Notes under the pieces: generated by a model
What the model was told of the DNA's origin: nothing
The model's database searches: none
Seen by the model: only the letters and a program-made list of their open reading frames with translations
Translations under genes and position numbers: made by a program
Part shown: positions 8,807 through 17,177 of the stretch, piece by piece
Layout of the letters: every line of letters starts with the position of its first letter
Numbering within the stretch: position 1 is the first letter of the stretch
NCBI GenBank assembly: GCA_944384725.1
Contig: CALWUJ010000003.1
Coordinates: 62,001-126,000 of the forward strand
Direction of reading: 5' to 3'
Length of the DNA: 64,000 nt
DNA from: an uncultured Agathobaculum sp.
GTDB taxonomy: Bacteria; Bacillota; Clostridia; Oscillospirales; Butyricicoccaceae

Positions 8807-10048
8807 TTAGTGATGCTCGTGCAGCTCGCTTGCTGCGGTCAGGTTGGGCTTACCATTCTCCCATACCGGGCTCATCGAACGCAGCGTGGACACCACCTGT
8901 GCGACCGTTTCGATCAGGTAGTCCACATCTTCCTCGGTGTTCTGCTCGCCCAGCGTCAGGCGCAGCGAACCGTGCGCGATCTCATGCGGCAAGCCGATCG
9001 CCATCAGCACATGGGACGGATCGAGCGAACCGGTCGAGCAAGCCGAACCGGTCGAACCGCAGATGCCCATGTTGTCCAGCATCAGGATCAGGCCCTCGCC
9101 CTCGATCGCCTCGAACACGAACGACGCTGTGCCCGGCAGACGGTTTTCCGGGTCGCCGGTAAAGTGTGTGTAGGGCACCTTGTCCATCACGCCCTTGACC
9201 AGCTTATCCGTCAGACGCTTGACATAGCCCATTTTTTCATCCAGACCCTCGACTGCTTCCTGCATTGCAGCTGCAAGACCGATGCAGCCGGCGGTGTTCT
9301 CGGTACCCGAGCACAGGCCGCGCTCCTGTCCGCCGCCGTACACCAGCGGTTCGAGCGCAATGCCCTTTTTGACATACAGCACGCCTACGCCGCGCGGACC
9401 GCGGAACTTGTGCGCGGAAAGCGACAGCATGTCGATGCCCATTTCCTGCACATCGATGTGCATATGGCCGACCGCCTGCACCGCATCGGTGTGGAACTTC
9501 GCGCCGACCGAATGGGCGAGCGCGGCAATCTCCTTCAGCGGCTGGATGGTGCCGATTTCATTGTTTGCCGCCATGATGGAAACAAGCGCGGTATCCTCCG
9601 AAAGCTCGTTTTTCAGCTGCTCCAGATCGACACGGCCATACTTGTCCACATCCAGATAAGTGACGCGGAAGCCCTCTTTTTCCAGCGCCTCGCAAGTGTA
9701 GAGCACCGCGTGATGCTCGATCTTGGAAGTAATCAAATGCTTGCGGCCCTTCGCCGTCGGGCCGTGCATAAAGCCGCGGATAGCAAGGTTGTCCGCCTGC
9801 GAACCGCCGCCGGTGAAGATGATCTCGCCGGGAGCGTAATCGTTCGCTTCATTGACCGGCATCGCAGCATTCAGGCACTTGCCAACCGTTGTGCGCGCTT
9901 CGTTGAGCGCCATTTTGGCTTCGCGGCCGATGCGGTACAGCGAGGACGGGTTGCCGTAAAACTCGGTCAGCCACGGCTTCATCGCATTAAATGCGGTTTC
10001 GGACAGCGGGGTCGTTGCCGCATTGTCCGCATAAACAAATCTTTTCAT
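8807..10048 (-). CDS. nifS: cysteine desulfurase NifS/IscS
   Basis: A 413-residue PLP-dependent class V aminotransferase-fold enzyme. It begins MKRFVYADNAATTPL, carries the PLP lysine in SLSAHKFRGPRGVG and the persulfide-forming cysteine in GSTGSACSTGS. It converts cysteine to alanine and passes sulfur to NifU next door, probably also to the thiouridylase MnmA encoded at 62 kb. The C terminus ends in ELHEHH, an unusual His-rich tip echoing the tail of NifU. First gene of the operon, with its own promoter and no IscR gene nearby. Confidence 0.96.
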   Translation of the reverse strand: MKRFVYADNAATTPLSETAFNAMKPWLTEFYGNPSSLYRIGREAKMALNEARTTVGKCLNAAMPVNEANDYAPGEIIFTGGGSQADNLAIRGFMHGPTAKGRKHLITSKIEHHAVLYTCEALEKEGFRVTYLDVDKYGRVDLEQLKNELSEDTALVSIMAANNEIGTIQPLKEIAALAHSVGAKFHTDAVQAVGHMHIDVQEMGIDMLSLSAHKFRGPRGVGVLYVKKGIALEPLVYGGGQERGLCSGTENTAGCIGLAAAMQEAVEGLDEKMGYVKRLTDKLVKGVMDKVPYTHFTGDPENRLPGTASFVFEAIEGEGLILMLDNMGICGSTGSACSTGSLDPSHVLMAIGLPHEIAHGSLRLTLGEQNTEEDVDYLIETVAQVVSTLRSMSPVWENGKPNLTAASELHEHH

Positions 10049-10131
10049 CTTATATCAAGCCTTTCTCTCCAAAAAGGGGATACACAAATCACGGATACAC
10101 CACTAAATCGATAGGTTCTCCGGGTACTATT

Positions 10132-10161
10132 AATATACACCTGAAACGCGCATTTTAGCAA
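10132..10161 (-). promoter_or_regulatory. candidate promoter of nifS-nifU
   Basis: TTGCTA (10161-10156), an 18-base spacer, TATATT (10137-10132) on the minus strand, about 80 bases before the nifS ATG. The -35 is only a fair match. Confidence 0.5.
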
Positions 10162-10230
10162 GCGAAAAACTGACGAAACGCGCGCACGGAATCCCATCAT
10201 TTTGCATCATTTTGTGCATTTTGCGTAGTT

Positions 10231-11127
10231 TTAACCACGATGGCGCGTGTCGATCCGCTTTTTCAGGCGCTGCAGCACCGCATCGTACCGGGTCGAGCGA
10301 GCCGTCGGGTTGCCGCGCAGCATGCTCTTGCGAATGCGTCCGAGGTTCGCCGCCTGTTCGTCAAAGCGGTTTTGCAGCTCATCCAACCGCGCCAGAATCT
10401 GTTCTTTCGCGTCAGACAGCTGCTCGCGCGCATCGCCCATGCGTTCGGAAAACTGCTCGCGGGCGTCGTCCATCTTCTCCGACCATTCGCCGCGCGCTTC
10501 GTCCACACGGTAGGACAGATTTGTCAGCTTGACCAACGCAGTCTCCGACAACTGCTGCCGCAGTTCCGCGCCCTGTTCGCGCAGCTTGTCCAGTTCTTCC
10601 AGCATATGCGCCAAATCGAGCGCCGTGCGCACGGATACCGCAACGTCGCTGACAAACATCGCCGACAGCACAATATCCACCACGATCAGCACCCCGAACG
10701 GCAGCACAACCACGATGGTTTCGACCGGCGGATGGATCACCCGCGCGAGGATCAAGCCCAAAAAGCCCCAGCAGAGCGAGGATTGCAGGCAAATGCGCCC
10801 TTGAAACTGGAACCGATGCGTGGAGTAATCCCAGTATTTTACCTTAAATAATTTCTCCATCACTACGCCGACGACATATTCAAATGCCGTCGCCGCGACC
10901 ATGCTGGCAAAAAACAATTCCACCGGCCGGTCATACAGCGGCAACGAAACATGCAGCAGAATCGTCGCCCCGAAGCCATAGATCGGCAGCATCGGCCCGC
11001 GCAGAAAACCGCGGTTGACAAACCGGCGCTGCTGCACGGATACGACTGTGGATTCAAAACACCAGCCCAGCACGCAGTACAGATAAAAAATCAGCAGCCA
11101 CTGCGGAGCAGAATAATCATAAAACAA
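10231..11127 (-). CDS. CmpB-like (putative ABC-transporter type IV) membrane protein with C-terminal coiled coil
   Basis: The N-terminal half has four to five membrane segments with the family pattern YSAPQWLLIFYLYCVLGWCFES, RGFLRGPMLPIYGFG and FQGRICLQSSLCWG (Pfam ABC_trans_CmpB). Despite the name, transport has not been shown for the family. The last about 130 residues form a charged coiled coil with a repeated REQFSERMGDAREQLSDA pattern. A GTG at 11217 gives a longer frame, but a promoter (11183-11211) lies inside that extension. AGAGGGG sits seven bases before a TTG at 11127, which I take as the start; this choice is uncertain. It is transcribed divergently from the Fe-ADH gene. Confidence 0.82.
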   Translation of the reverse strand: MFYDYSAPQWLLIFYLYCVLGWCFESTVVSVQQRRFVNRGFLRGPMLPIYGFGATILLHVSLPLYDRPVELFFASMVAATAFEYVVGVVMEKLFKVKYWDYSTHRFQFQGRICLQSSLCWGFLGLILARVIHPPVETIVVVLPFGVLIVVDIVLSAMFVSDVAVSVRTALDLAHMLEELDKLREQGAELRQQLSETALVKLTNLSYRVDEARGEWSEKMDDAREQFSERMGDAREQLSDAKEQILARLDELQNRFDEQAANLGRIRKSMLRGNPTARSTRYDAVLQRLKKRIDTRHRG

Positions 11128-11182
11128 AGGGGCAGCCCCTCTTTCCCAATGATGTAAAATCTTTCTTGATGCCTGTTTTATT

Positions 11183-11211
11183 ATTCTATCTAATTTTTTG
11201 ACTTTTTGCAA
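11183..11211 (-). promoter_or_regulatory. sigma-A promoter of the CmpB-like gene
   Basis: TTGCAA (11211-11206), 17-base spacer, TAGAAT (11188-11183) on the minus strand. Its -35 lies inside the spacer of the plus-strand promoter of the alcohol dehydrogenase. Confidence 0.65.
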
Positions 11212-11226
11212 GGGCACAGGTATAAT
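11198..11226 (+). promoter_or_regulatory. sigma-A promoter of the iron alcohol dehydrogenase
   Basis: TTGACT (11198-11203), exactly 17 bases, TATAAT (11221-11226). It overlaps the divergent promoter at 11183-11211. Confidence 0.85.
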
Positions 11227-11268
11227 AGAGTCAACTTATTCTAAGATGAAGGGCAGGATGTCGCCGCT

Positions 11269-12447
11269 ATGCTGAATTTCAACATCCATACAACAACTGA
11301 GATCGTCTTTGGCCGTGGTATCGAAGAGCAGATCGGCCCAAAACTGAAGGAACTGGGCGCACACCGCGTGCTGGTGCATTTCGGCGGGTCGAGCGCGCGC
11401 TCATCCGGCCTGCTCGACCGCGTGGAGAAAAGCCTGTTTGAAGCAGGATTGTCGTTTATTGAATTCGGCGGCGTTGAGCCAAATCCCAAGGTGTCCATGG
11501 TGCGCAAGGGCATTGCGCTGTGCCAGCGTGAGGGGATCGACTTTATCCTCGCCGTTGGCGGCGGCTCGGTCATCGACTCGGCCAAGGGCATCGGCATGGG
11601 CGTTGCCACAGGGCGCGACCCGTGGGAATTCGCGTCGACCGGCACCGCGCCGGACAAGACCCTGCCCGTTGCCACCGTCCTGACACTGGCCGCCTCCGGT
11701 TCGGAAAGCAGCAACTCCTGCGTGCTGACCAACGAGGAAACCAAGGAGAAGCGCGGCATCACCAGCCAGACCAACCGCCCGCGCATCAGCTTCCTCAATC
11801 CGGAAAACACATTTTCCGTCTCCAAATTCCAGACCGGCTGCGGTATCGTGGATATCATGATGCACACGCTGGAGCGCTACCTCACCCCCGCAGGCGGCGA
11901 AAGCGATATTACCGACCGCATCGCAGAGGGCGTGCTGATCGCCACGCGCGACGCAGGCCGACGTGCCATTGCCGACCCGAACGATTACGAGGCGCGTGCC
12001 ACACTTATGTGGGCGGGCAGCGTTTCGCACAACGATTACACCGGCTGCGGACGCGGTCGTCTGTTTCCGGTGCACAAGCTCGAGCACGAGCTGAGCGCTT
12101 TCCGCGACGAGATCGCGCACGGTGCAGGCCTATCCGTGCTGTTCCCGGCGTGGGCGATGTACGAAATGAAGAACGACATCCCGCGTTTTGCCCAGCTGGC
12201 AAACCGTGTTTTCGGTGTGGAGATGGACTTCGCCTGCCCCGAACGTACCGCGCGCGAGGGTATCCTGACCATGAAGCGCTTTTTCGAGGAGATCGGCATG
12301 CCGGTGCACCTGTCGCAGCTCGGCATCAAGCCCGCGGACTATGAAACGCTCGCTGAGAACACGACACGCACGGTGAAAGGCCCGGTCAAGAGCTATACGC
12401 CGCTCGACAAGGACGCCATCCTCGCTATTTACCGTTTGGCCGAATAA
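11269..12447 (+). CDS. iron-containing alcohol dehydrogenase (butanol dehydrogenase-like)
   Basis: A 392-residue group III dehydrogenase of the BdhA/YqhD branch. The NAD(P) site GGGSVIDSAKGI lies near residue 100. Candidate metal ligands are the Asp in GCGIVDIMMH and histidines in VHKLEHELSA and EIAHGAG. Members reduce aldehydes or butanal with NAD(P)H in the cytoplasm; substrate cannot be told here. The conserved segment HNDYTGCGRGRLFPVHK is typical of the BDH group. Single gene behind a near-consensus promoter, with a weak GGGCAGGA ribosome site before the ATG. Confidence 0.92.
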   Translation: MLNFNIHTTTEIVFGRGIEEQIGPKLKELGAHRVLVHFGGSSARSSGLLDRVEKSLFEAGLSFIEFGGVEPNPKVSMVRKGIALCQREGIDFILAVGGGSVIDSAKGIGMGVATGRDPWEFASTGTAPDKTLPVATVLTLAASGSESSNSCVLTNEETKEKRGITSQTNRPRISFLNPENTFSVSKFQTGCGIVDIMMHTLERYLTPAGGESDITDRIAEGVLIATRDAGRRAIADPNDYEARATLMWAGSVSHNDYTGCGRGRLFPVHKLEHELSAFRDEIAHGAGLSVLFPAWAMYEMKNDIPRFAQLANRVFGVEMDFACPERTAREGILTMKRFFEEIGMPVHLSQLGIKPADYETLAENTTRTVKGPVKSYTPLDKDAILAIYRLAE

Positions 12448-12542
12448 TCCCCCTGCCCCCCTGCGGTGGATGCCTCCCTGCGTCCGCCGCAGGACGGCCA
12501 AGCGTTTTTACGAAATTTTCCGTTTTTTCTTTGAGTTTTCTC

Positions 12543-12572
12543 TTGACAACTTTTCGTTTTGCGCGCTATAAT
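12543..12572 (+). promoter_or_regulatory. promoter of the tRNA operon
   Basis: Consensus TTGACA (12543-12548), 18-base spacer and TATAAT (12567-12572), 55 bases before tRNA-Asn. Confidence 0.88.
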
Positions 12573-12626
12573 AGTTAGGCTAACTGCGATAGAAACTTGC
12601 AGTTTGCATACCAGCATTTTTCACAT

Positions 12627-12702
12627 TCCTCAATAGCTCAGTTGGTAGAGCATGCGGCTGTTAACCGCAGGGTCGTTGGTTCGAGTCCAACTTGAGGAGC
12701 CA
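12627..12702 (+). tRNA. tRNA-Asn (GTT)
   Basis: Cloverleaf with acceptor stem TCCTCAA/TTGAGGA, anticodon stem TGCGG/CCGCA, anticodon GTT at 12660-12662, TTCGAGTCC T-loop region and encoded CCA. Confidence 0.97.
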
Positions 12703-12705
12703 TAC

Positions 12706-12781
12706 AGGGGTATAGCTCAGCTGGTAGAGCATCGGTCTCCAAAACCGAGTGCCGTGGGTTCGATCCCTACTGCCCCTGCCA
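12706..12781 (+). tRNA. tRNA-Trp (CCA)
   Basis: Acceptor stem AGGGGTA/TGCCCCT, anticodon stem TCGGT/ACCGA, anticodon CCA at 12739-12741, encoded CCA end. Three bases after tRNA-Asn. Confidence 0.97.
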
Positions 12782-12785
12782 TTTT

Positions 12786-12861
12786 GCTGCTGTAGCTCAG
12801 TAGGTAGAGTGCATCCTTGGTAAGGATGAGGTCACCGGTTCAAATCCGGTCAGCAGCTCCA
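12786..12861 (+). tRNA. tRNA-Thr (GGT)
   Basis: Acceptor stem GCTGCTG/CAGCAGC, anticodon stem CATCC/GGATG, anticodon GGT at 12819-12821, encoded CCA end. Last gene of the three-tRNA unit. Confidence 0.97.
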
Positions 12862-12866
12862 AAAAA

Positions 12867-12897
12867 GCGAACCGCCTGAAAGCGGTTCGTTTTTTTA
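12867..12897 (+). terminator. terminator of the tRNA operon
   Basis: Nine-pair stem GCGAACCGC/GCGGTTCGT (12867-12875 with 12882-12890) followed by TTTTTT. Confidence 0.9.
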
Positions 12898-12936
12898 TGC
12901 CGGGCAGGCTGCCCGCCAAAAAGGAGAGACAACGCT

Positions 12937-13842
12937 GTGAAAATCCGCAATTCGCTGATCCTGCTGCTGACCGCTACCATCTGGGGCGTGGCGTTCGTGG
13001 CGCAGAGCGTCGGCATGGACTATGTCGGCCCGTTCACCTTTCTGTTCGCCCGCAGCATCATCGGCGGCATCGTGCTGCTGCCGGTCGTTTTCGTGCTGCA
13101 CAAGAACGCCCCCCTGCCCGCGCCTGAAAACGCGGAAAAGAAGCGGCAGGCACGCAAAACGTTGATCGTCGGCGGCGCCTGCTGCGGTGCGGCGCTTTGC
13201 TTCGCAAGCATTTTCCAGCAGATCGGCCTGCTGTACACCACGGTCGGCAAATCCGGCTTCCTGACCGCCTGCTATATCCTGATCGTGCCGATGCTTGGCC
13301 TGCTGCTCGGCCGCAAATGCGGCAAGCTGGTCTGGTGCGGCGTGGCGCTGGCCATTGTCGGCCTGTACTTCCTGTGCCTGACCGATGGGCTGAGTGTCAA
13401 CCTCGGCGACCTGCTGACCTTTATCTGTGCGATCCTGTTCTCGGTACATATTATGGTGATCGACCATTTCTCCCCGCTGACCGATGGGGTCAAGATGTCC
13501 TGCATCCAGTTTTTCGTCTGTGCAGCCATCTCGGGCGTGGGCATGCTGATTTTCGAAGCGCCCAGCCTGTCCGCCATGCTCGCCGCATGGAAGCCCATCC
13601 TGTATGCGGGCGCGCTGTCCTCGGGCGCGGGCTATACCCTGCAGATCATCGGCCAGCGCGGCATGAACCCGACCGTCGCCTCGCTGATTATGAGCCTCGA
13701 GTCGGTTATCTCGGTGCTCGCGGGCTGGATCATCCTGCACCAGACGCTATCCGGTCGGGAAATACTGGGTTGCGTGCTGGTGTTCGCCGCAATTATTCTG
13801 GCACAGTTGCCGGACAAAACCAATCAAAAAGCCGTCAATTGA
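12937..13842 (+). CDS. EamA/DMT-superfamily transporter
   Basis: A 301-residue, about ten-helix inner-membrane protein made of two EamA halves; the first begins LILLLTATIWGVAFVAQ and the second SVNLGDLLTFICAILFSVHIM. DMT proteins export amino acids, nucleosides or other metabolites; no substrate is indicated. The start is a GTG at 12937 with AAGGAGAG (12921-12928) eight bases upstream. A second, only distantly similar EamA gene is at 60 kb. The stop codon lies inside the palindrome of the terminator. Confidence 0.9.
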   Translation: MKIRNSLILLLTATIWGVAFVAQSVGMDYVGPFTFLFARSIIGGIVLLPVVFVLHKNAPLPAPENAEKKRQARKTLIVGGACCGAALCFASIFQQIGLLYTTVGKSGFLTACYILIVPMLGLLLGRKCGKLVWCGVALAIVGLYFLCLTDGLSVNLGDLLTFICAILFSVHIMVIDHFSPLTDGVKMSCIQFFVCAAISGVGMLIFEAPSLSAMLAAWKPILYAGALSSGAGYTLQIIGQRGMNPTVASLIMSLESVISVLAGWIILHQTLSGREILGCVLVFAAIILAQLPDKTNQKAVN

Positions 13843-13855
13843 CGGCTTTTTCTTT
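13827..13855. terminator. bidirectional palindromic terminator
   Basis: AAAAGCCGTCAA/TTGACGGCTTTT is a perfect palindrome containing the TGA of the EamA gene, with T-runs on both strands. Confidence 0.75.
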
Positions 13856-13880
13856 TGTGCATATTTTTTCGCATGCCGTA

Positions 13881-13909
13881 TTGACAAACTATCTGCTATA
13901 TCATAATAT
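13881..13909 (+). promoter_or_regulatory. sigma-A promoter of the metal ATPase gene
   Basis: Consensus TTGACA (13881-13886), 17-base spacer, TAATAT (13904-13909). Confidence 0.85.
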
Positions 13910-13921
13910 GAATACATGAAC

Positions 13922-13941
13922 ATATGAGCAACTATTCATAT
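13922..13941. promoter_or_regulatory. candidate ArsR/SmtB-type metalloregulator operator
   Basis: ATATGA (13922-13927), eight bases, TCATAT (13936-13941): a perfect inverted repeat just downstream of the -10. It resembles the ATATGAaca...tgTTCATAT operators of the zinc/cadmium sensors SmtB, CzrA and NmtR. A wider repeat, ATATGAATA (13907-13915) with TATTCATAT (13933-13941), overlaps the -10. No ArsR gene is in the window. Confidence 0.6.
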
Positions 13942-13962
13942 ATAGATCAGGAGGCTATTCCT

Positions 13963-16335
13963 ATGGCATTCGACGAATCCTCTGTGCCTGCATCCGCGCC
14001 CGAAAGTGTCACTCACCCCCACGCACATGCAGAAGCACACCCTCATAACCATACCCATCCCCACTCTTCCAGCTGTAACTGCGGTCACGAGCATCATCAT
14101 CACCACGACGAAGCTTGCGACTGCGGCCACGAGCATCATCACCACGACGAGGCTTGCGGCTGCGGCCACGAGCATCATCATCACGACGAGGCTTGCGACT
14201 GCGGCCACGAGCATCATCATCACGAACATCATGAGCATCATTCGGCACAGCACACCTCCCACAAACACGGCAAACAGCGTGTTTACACGCTGCAAAACCT
14301 CGGCTGCGCACACTGCGCTGCCGAAATGCAGTACCAAATCAGCCGTTTGGATGGCGTACATGACTGCACGCTTGTGTTTGAAACCCGTCAGCTGCGCGTG
14401 ACCGGTGATGATCCGGACGCGCTGCTGCCCCGCATCCGCGAAATCTGCACCTCAATCGAAAGCGCAACCAAAGTCATTGCCCCCGAGGAGGACGAGGGGG
14501 AAAACGGCGGTCACACGCTGGCCGAATTGCTCATCGGCGCAGGTCTGTTCGCGCTTGGCGAGTTGGTGCTGTCCGGCGTACCGCAGGTAATCGCTATGCT
14601 CGCAGCATACTTCCTGCTCGGCTGGCGCGTCCTGCTGACCGCTGTGCGCAACATCGGCAAAGGCCGCGTATTCGATGAAAACTTTCTCATGTCGCTGGCG
14701 ACCATCGGCGCATGGGCCATCGGCGCGTCCGACGAAGCGGTTGGCGTAATGCTGTTCTACCGCATCGGTGAATATTTCGAGGATCGCGCGGTTGAACGTT
14801 CGCGCCGCCAGATCATGCAAGCGGTCGATCTCCGACCGGAAACCGTCAACCGCGTCCTGCCCGACGGCAATACTCAGACCATTCCTGCCGCTGATGCGCA
14901 GGTCGATGATATCGTACTCGTCCGTCCGGGCGACCGCGTCCCGCTCGACGGCGTGGTGATCGAAGGCGTCAGCCGTCTGGACACTGCCGCGATTACGGGC
15001 GAACCAGTGCCGGTACGCGTCGCGCCCGGCGACCGCGCGATGTCCGGCTGCGTCAATACCGACGGCGTGCTCAAGCTGCGCGTCACCCATGTGCTGGCAG
15101 AAAGCATGGTGCAGCGTATTCTGGACAGTGTGGAAAACGCTGCCGCGCGCAAGCCCAAAATCGACCGCTTCATCACGCGCTTTTCGCGTGTTTACACACC
15201 TGCTGTGGTCGGCATTGCGGTACTGACCGCCCTTGTCCCCGGCATTATCACCGGCAACTGGGGACACTGGGTATACACCGCGCTGACCTTCCTTGTCATT
15301 TCCTGCCCGTGTGCGCTTGTGCTGAGCGTGCCGCTGACCTATTTTGCGGGCATCGGCGCTGGCTCCAAACGCGGCATCCTGTTCAAGGGCGGCGTATCGC
15401 TGGAAGCGCTCAGCGATGTGAAAACCATTGTCATGGATAAAACCGGCACGATCACCCGCGGCAACTTTGCGGTACAGCAGGTAGTGCCTGCTGCGGGCGC
15501 AAACATGGAGGCCGTCGAGCTGCTACGCCTTGCGGCAGCCTGCGAAGCCGCTTCCACCCATCCGATCGCCAAATCCATCCTTGCCGCCTGCCAGACCGAC
15601 TTCCCGACCGCGGACAGCATCCGCGAACAGGCAGGCGAAGGCGTAGAAGCTATCATCGGCGGCAAGACCGTTCTGTGCGGCAACCGCAAGCTGCTGGAGC
15701 GGCACGGCATTGACCTTGCAGGTTTCATCGGCACCCCCGGCAGCACCGAAGTGCTGCTTGCACAGGACGGACGGCTGCTCGGTCATATCGTGATCGCAGA
15801 CACGGTCAAGGCGGACGCAAAACAGGCCATGATGCGCATGCAGGCGCAGGGCTTGACCACTGCCATGCTGACCGGCGACGCGCAGGAGACCGCCGACGCG
15901 GTCGCGCAGGAACTCGGCATCCATGAGGTGCGCGCACGACTGCTGCCCGAAGATAAGCTGACCGCGCTGACCGAACTGCGTGAAAAGCACGGTGCGGTGA
16001 TGTTCGTCGGTGACGGCATCAACGACGCACCCGTGCTTGCGGGCGCGGATGTGGGCGCGGCAATGGGCAGCGGCGCGGACGCGGCAATTGAAGCCGCAGA
16101 CGTGGTGTTCATGAACGCCGATCTGTCCTCTATCCCGGCTTCCGTGCAGATTGCGCGTGACGCACGCCGTATCTCACGGCAAAACATCGTGTTTGCGCTC
16201 GGTGTCAAGCTGCTTGTCATGGTGCTGGGCCTTGCAGGCATCGCATCCATGTGGCTGGCGGTGTTTGCGGACTCCGGCGTTGCCATGCTGTGCGTCCTCA
16301 ACTCCATCCGCATGCTGTATCTCAAAACCGAATAA
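13963..16335 (+). CDS. P1B-type heavy-metal-transporting ATPase, Zn/Cd/Pb-type, with His/Cys-rich N terminus
   Basis: A 790-residue cation pump. Residues about 18-102 are a His/Cys-rich tail with repeats; an HMA domain with GCAHC (C115, C118) follows. The membrane part holds the metal site SCPCALVLS (CPC at 448-450). Catalytic motifs are ITGEPV, the phosphorylation site DKTGT (D492), the THP histidine (STHPIAKS), TGDAQ and GDGINDAP (about 683-690). The last helix has DSG before VLNSIRML, the DxG feature of the Zn/Cd/Pb group P1B-2. It exports soft divalent metals across the cytoplasmic membrane. The ATG at 13963 has AGGAGG (13949-13954); an earlier ATG at 13924 lies inside the operator and lacks a ribosome site. 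Confidence 0.95.
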   Translation: MAFDESSVPASAPESVTHPHAHAEAHPHNHTHPHSSSCNCGHEHHHHHDEACDCGHEHHHHDEACGCGHEHHHHDEACDCGHEHHHHEHHEHHSAQHTSHKHGKQRVYTLQNLGCAHCAAEMQYQISRLDGVHDCTLVFETRQLRVTGDDPDALLPRIREICTSIESATKVIAPEEDEGENGGHTLAELLIGAGLFALGELVLSGVPQVIAMLAAYFLLGWRVLLTAVRNIGKGRVFDENFLMSLATIGAWAIGASDEAVGVMLFYRIGEYFEDRAVERSRRQIMQAVDLRPETVNRVLPDGNTQTIPAADAQVDDIVLVRPGDRVPLDGVVIEGVSRLDTAAITGEPVPVRVAPGDRAMSGCVNTDGVLKLRVTHVLAESMVQRILDSVENAAARKPKIDRFITRFSRVYTPAVVGIAVLTALVPGIITGNWGHWVYTALTFLVISCPCALVLSVPLTYFAGIGAGSKRGILFKGGVSLEALSDVKTIVMDKTGTITRGNFAVQQVVPAAGANMEAVELLRLAAACEAASTHPIAKSILAACQTDFPTADSIREQAGEGVEAIIGGKTVLCGNRKLLERHGIDLAGFIGTPGSTEVLLAQDGRLLGHIVIADTVKADAKQAMMRMQAQGLTTAMLTGDAQETADAVAQELGIHEVRARLLPEDKLTALTELREKHGAVMFVGDGINDAPVLAGADVGAAMGSGADAAIEAADVVFMNADLSSIPASVQIARDARRISRQNIVFALGVKLLVMVLGLAGIASMWLAVFADSGVAMLCVLNSIRMLYLKTE
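14080..14235 (+). repeat. tandem 39-42-bp coding repeats (CGHEHHHHDEAC units)
   Basis: Four consecutive units begin with TGCGG[TC]CACGAGCATCAT: 14080-14121 (42 bp, one extra His), 14122-14160, 14161-14199 and a diverged fourth from 14200. The encoded unit is C-G-H-E-H4/5-D-E-A-C-[DG]. Near-identical DNA suggests recent unit duplication, so copy number may vary between strains. Confidence 0.9.
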
Positions 16336-16339
16336 TGAA

Positions 16340-16380
16340 AAACAAGCGGAAAACTCAGTGGGTTTTCCGCTTGTTTTGTT
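16340..16380. terminator. bidirectional terminator between the ATPase and ttcA-like genes
   Basis: A 15-pair stem (16340-16354 with 16362-16376), A-rich on the left and T-rich on the right, between convergent genes. Confidence 0.85.
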
Positions 16381-17177
16381 TACAGCCGATCCAAAAAGCT
16401 GTGCTGACCAGTTTCATCCCGCCAGCCGAGCAGCTTTTCGGTGTCGACATTTTTCACCGCATTCAGAATATTCGCCTCAATCTGCGGATTTTCCGCTGCC
16501 AGCGACGCGATCAGCGCCTTGACTGCGGCGCGTTTGGTGTCGCTCTCCAGCTTTTTCGCCGGACAATCGCAAGAGGCAAAGTTCAGCCCGCAAAAATCCG
16601 CCCATGTCTGCACATTGCGCTCGCGCGTCAAATAAAGCGGGCGTATCAGTTCCATTCCCGCGTAATTCTTGGCGGCAAGTCGCGGCAGCATGGCCTGCAC
16701 CTGCCCGCCGTAAATCAGCCCCATCAGCACAGTCTCCACTGCGTCATCATAGTGATGACCGAGCGCGATTTTATTGCAGCCGCGCTTTTGCGCCTCAGCA
16801 TACAGATATCCGCGCCGCATTTTCGCGCACAAAAAGCATGGATGCTCCGCCGCATGGTTGCCTGCGATACGCAGCACATTGGTCTCAAACACCTCAAGCG
16901 GCAGACCGAGGTGCGCAGCGTTCGCCTCCAGCCGCGCACGCCCCTCCGGCGTATAACCCGGGTCCATCGCCAGAAAACAAAGGGAAAAATCCACCGTGCG
17001 CTGTAAATCCTGCATCAAAAGTGCGAGCAGCATGGAATCCTTGCCGCCCGAAATGCAAACCGCGATGGTATCCCCCTGCTGCACCATTTGGTATTGCTTC
17101 ACCGCGTCCACAAAGGGCTTGCGCAGTGTGCGCACAAATTCGCTTTGCAGCGTGCGCCGAATCTCCTGTCCGGTCAT
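16380..17177 (-). CDS. TtcA-family PP-loop ATPase (tRNA 2-thiocytidine synthase-like)
   Basis: A 265-residue N-type ATP pyrophosphatase with the PP-loop CISGGKDSMLL (about 43-50) and two cysteine pairs, PCFLC and SCDCP. TtcA-group enzymes use an Fe-S cluster held by such cysteines to thiolate tRNA cytidine 32; the LGHHYDDAVET segment is typical. The function in this organism is inferred. The gene overlaps the SDR gene upstream by four bases, so translation is probably coupled. It ends against the shared terminator. Confidence 0.87.
   Translation of the reverse strand: MTGQEIRRTLQSEFVRTLRKPFVDAVKQYQMVQQGDTIAVCISGGKDSMLLALLMQDLQRTVDFSLCFLAMDPGYTPEGRARLEANAAHLGLPLEVFETNVLRIAGNHAAEHPCFLCAKMRRGYLYAEAQKRGCNKIALGHHYDDAVETVLMGLIYGGQVQAMLPRLAAKNYAGMELIRPLYLTRERNVQTWADFCGLNFASCDCPAKKLESDTKRAAVKALIASLAAENPQIEANILNAVKNVDTEKLLGWRDETGQHSFLDRL

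Noticed and set aside
11128..11217. GTG start at 11217 for the CmpB-like protein
   Set aside because: A -10 and -35 on the same strand lie within the extension; a TTG at 11127 is better placed after AGAGGGG. Left as a stated alternative.
12460..12500. 13-pair GC-rich stem after the first Fe-ADH as a terminator
   Set aside because: The stem is sound, with two wobble pairs, but the T-run begins about ten bases after it, so I do not list it as an intrinsic terminator.
12895..13740. 281-codon minus-strand frame opposite the EamA gene
   Set aside because: A GC-rich shadow with His/Gln/Asp-rich composition; the plus-strand transporter has ribosome site, helices and terminator.
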